From Desulfobulbaceae bacterium (GTDB lineage Bacteria > Desulfobacterota > Desulfobulbia > Desulfobulbales > SURF-16), in assembly GCA_024637145.1 (NCBI GenBank), contig JAGXFQ010000014.1, positions 62,001-126,000 on the forward strand: 64,000 nucleotides of DNA, read 5' to 3'. This document shows, piece after piece, positions 63,013 through 64,000 of the stretch. The notes under the pieces are model-generated. The model saw nothing but the letters and a program-made list of their open reading frames with translations. It had not been told where the DNA came from and ran no database searches. A program made the position numbers and the translations under genes. Position 1 is the first letter of the stretch, and each line of letters opens with the position of its first letter.

Positions 63013-63477
63013 ATGGCAGACCCCATAGAGAGAAAAATAGAGCAGAGGCTGCTGGCCGGCGACAGCAAAAAAACAATCTGGCAGCAGATGCAGCAGGAAC
63101 CAGAGCCGGAAAAGGCCCTTTTCTATCTCAATAACAAGGCCGCCCTCAAGGAGAGACTCTCCTACCAGCTCATAAACCTGGGGCTGGCCCTGGTTCTCGC
63201 CTTCATAACCGCCAAGGAACTGATCACCGTCTTTTCCTTCGGCAGGCTCGACGTCGCCTTCCTCACCGGCCTGGTGGTGCCCATTATCAACATCTATATC
63301 CTCAAAGAAATCCTGCGCTTCCACCGCCTGGGCTATCAGTACCTTTTCGTCCTCACCGCCATCTCCCTCATCCTCCCCAAAAACCACGCCCCCCTGGAAC
63401 TCTCCCTCTCCCTCCTGCTCATCGCCGCCTCCGGCTTCCTCTACCTCCGCCTCTTCCCCAACCAGTTGACGAGATGA
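63013..63477 (+). CDS. Four-helix inner-membrane protein
   Basis: Unnamed 154-residue protein. Cytoplasmic N-terminus of about 50 charged residues, then hydrophobic segments near residues 51-70, 78-100, 110-125 and 130-147. No catalytic motif recognised. Start at ATG 63013 with GAGG five bases upstream. Transcribed away from the ketosynthase operon, so it could share the control region. The antisense frame over it is a shadow. Confidence 0.75.
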   Translation: MADPIERKIEQRLLAGDSKKTIWQQMQQEPEPEKALFYLNNKAALKERLSYQLINLGLALVLAFITAKELITVFSFGRLDVAFLTGLVVPIINIYILKEILRFHRLGYQYLFVLTAISLILPKNHAPLELSLSLLLIAASGFLYLRLFPNQLTR

Positions 63478-63535
63478 GGGGCAGGGGCAATGTAAGGTGA
63501 CGTGATGGCGAAGGTCGCGCGGCAATCTAACGGGC

Positions 63536-63632
63536 CGTCATTGCGAGCGAAGCGCGGCAATCCAGGAAATGGCGGCGGCCCCGGAGTCAAAACCTCTGGA
63601 CTGCCACGTCGCTCCGCTCCTCGCAGTGACGG
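63536..63632 (+). repeat. Dispersed 97-bp repeat, family A, copy 2
   Basis: Starts CGTCATTGCGAGCGAAGCGC, ends CTCCTCGCAGTGACGGG. Differs from copy 3 at only a few bases. Confidence 0.88.
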
Positions 63633-63674
63633 GGGTGGTGGCGCATATGCAATAGCCGTAGCGATGTAATGTGC

Positions 63675-63771
63675 CGTCATTGCGAGCGCAGCGCGGCAAT
63701 CCAGGAAATGGCGGTGGCCTCGGAGTCAAAACCTCTGGACTGCCGCGTCGCTTCGCTCCTCGCAGTGACGG
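63675..63771 (+). repeat. Dispersed 97-bp repeat, family A, copy 3
   Basis: Direct repeat of copy 2 with 42 bases between them. The two fill most of 63478-63867, a stretch with no gene. Confidence 0.88.
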
Positions 63772-63867
63772 GAGCGGAGGGGTTAGGAGTAAGGAGGGAT
63801 CTTCGATGCGTTGAAGCTGGCGAAATGCAGGGTGCCCGGTATTGGGCCTGAGGGCCGAAATTTATTT

Positions 63868-64000
63868 TTATTTCCGGCGACCTCTCCAGGCATTTGGTTC
63901 TCGATGGAGGTGCATGACCGCAAGAATGTAGATCCTTTCCCTTTCTTCTACATATAAAATTCCAAAAGGAAATCGCCTGGTCTGGCACCTTCTGACTTCC
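63868..64000 (-). CDS. RelE/ParE-family toxin, C-terminal part (truncated by window edge)
   Basis: The minus strand from 63999 encodes 43 residues to a TAA at 63868, reading RRFPFGILYVEERERIYILA then VMHLHREPNAWRGRRK. This is the usual ending of ParE/RelE plasmid-stabilisation toxins (RRFPYxIxY, then AVxHxxRxPxxW). The start and any antitoxin gene lie outside the window. Confidence 0.78.
   Translation of the reverse strand, partial: EVRRCQTRRFPFGILYVEERERIYILAVMHLHREPNAWRGRRK

Noticed and set aside
62983-63525. 180-codon minus-strand frame opposite the four-helix membrane protein
   Set aside because: Acidic low-complexity shadow; the plus-strand frame has a ribosome site and clear membrane helices.
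63677-63988. 103-codon minus-strand frame at the right edge
   Set aside because: Runs through family A repeat DNA; the shifted frame gives a recognisable RelE/ParE ending instead.

Overview
The window is 64 kb of a Gram-negative, anaerobic-type genome with no sign of plasmid or phage replication genes. The gene set points to a sulfate- or sulfur-metabolising member of the Desulfobacterota, probably near Desulfobulbales. That set includes formate-tetrahydrofolate ligase, ThyX, NifS/NifU, a Tat-exported polysulfide/thiosulfate-reductase-type molybdoenzyme, the futalosine route to menaquinone, and a RegB/RegA redox pair. Taxonomy is inferred from gene content; there are no rRNA or dsr genes here to fix it.

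Layout. 1-8.0 kb (minus): a truncated PilB/GspE ATPase, fhs, thyX, nifS-nifU, uvrC. 8.1-8.5 kb: wreckage of a sulfite/nitrite reductase-like gene. 8.5-14.5 kb: a three-gene molybdoenzyme operon (TorD-like chaperone, catalytic subunit, four-cluster ferredoxin subunit) divergent from regB-regA, with a RegR-like box between them. 14.5-22.2 kb: a copper/thiol-flavoured export cassette (eight-helix membrane protein, two ABC ATPases, two FtsX-type permeases, NosL, a TlpA-like lipoprotein, a small anchored protein) around a secreted beta-propeller with one haem c motif. 22.3-28.1 kb: FmdE-like protein, SrkA-like kinase, two GGDEF-type proteins (one degenerate) and a two-component pair. 28.2 kb: initiator tRNA. 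28.4-31.3 kb: thioesterase, ApgM-type enzyme and homoserine dehydrogenase, translationally coupled. 31.7-36.4 kb: tolQRAB-cpoB without pal. 36.5-42.2 kb: ppsA, a phosphohexomutase and cheV.

42.3-62.8 kb is a 20-kb run of minus-strand genes. Read in the direction of transcription it begins with a type II fatty-acid/polyketide set (ketosynthase, acyl carrier protein, two CrtI-like FAD oxidoreductases, FabG-, FabZ- and FabI-like enzymes). It continues with a canonical oleABCD set for head-to-head olefin synthesis and an ICMT-like membrane methyltransferase. A TetR regulator with a perfect palindromic operator at its own start codon follows, and then mqnE-mqnC-mqnX-mqnA-ubiX-mqnP for menaquinone. 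The first two blocks look like one pathway: build an unusual, probably polyunsaturated acyl chain on a dedicated ACP, then condense two chains to a long olefin. This is the most interesting system in the window.

That same run is peppered with repeats. GA/CT-rich hairpin repeats sit at several gene junctions of the acyl-chain block, and one pair flanks a four-helix-bundle (23S rRNA intervening-sequence type) gene. A separate pair of inverted repeats brackets a GxxExxY gene that begins directly at the stop codon of the gene before it. Two further dispersed palindromic families lie in the menaquinone/ole intergenic regions and at the right end, where the window closes in a truncated RelE/ParE toxin gene.
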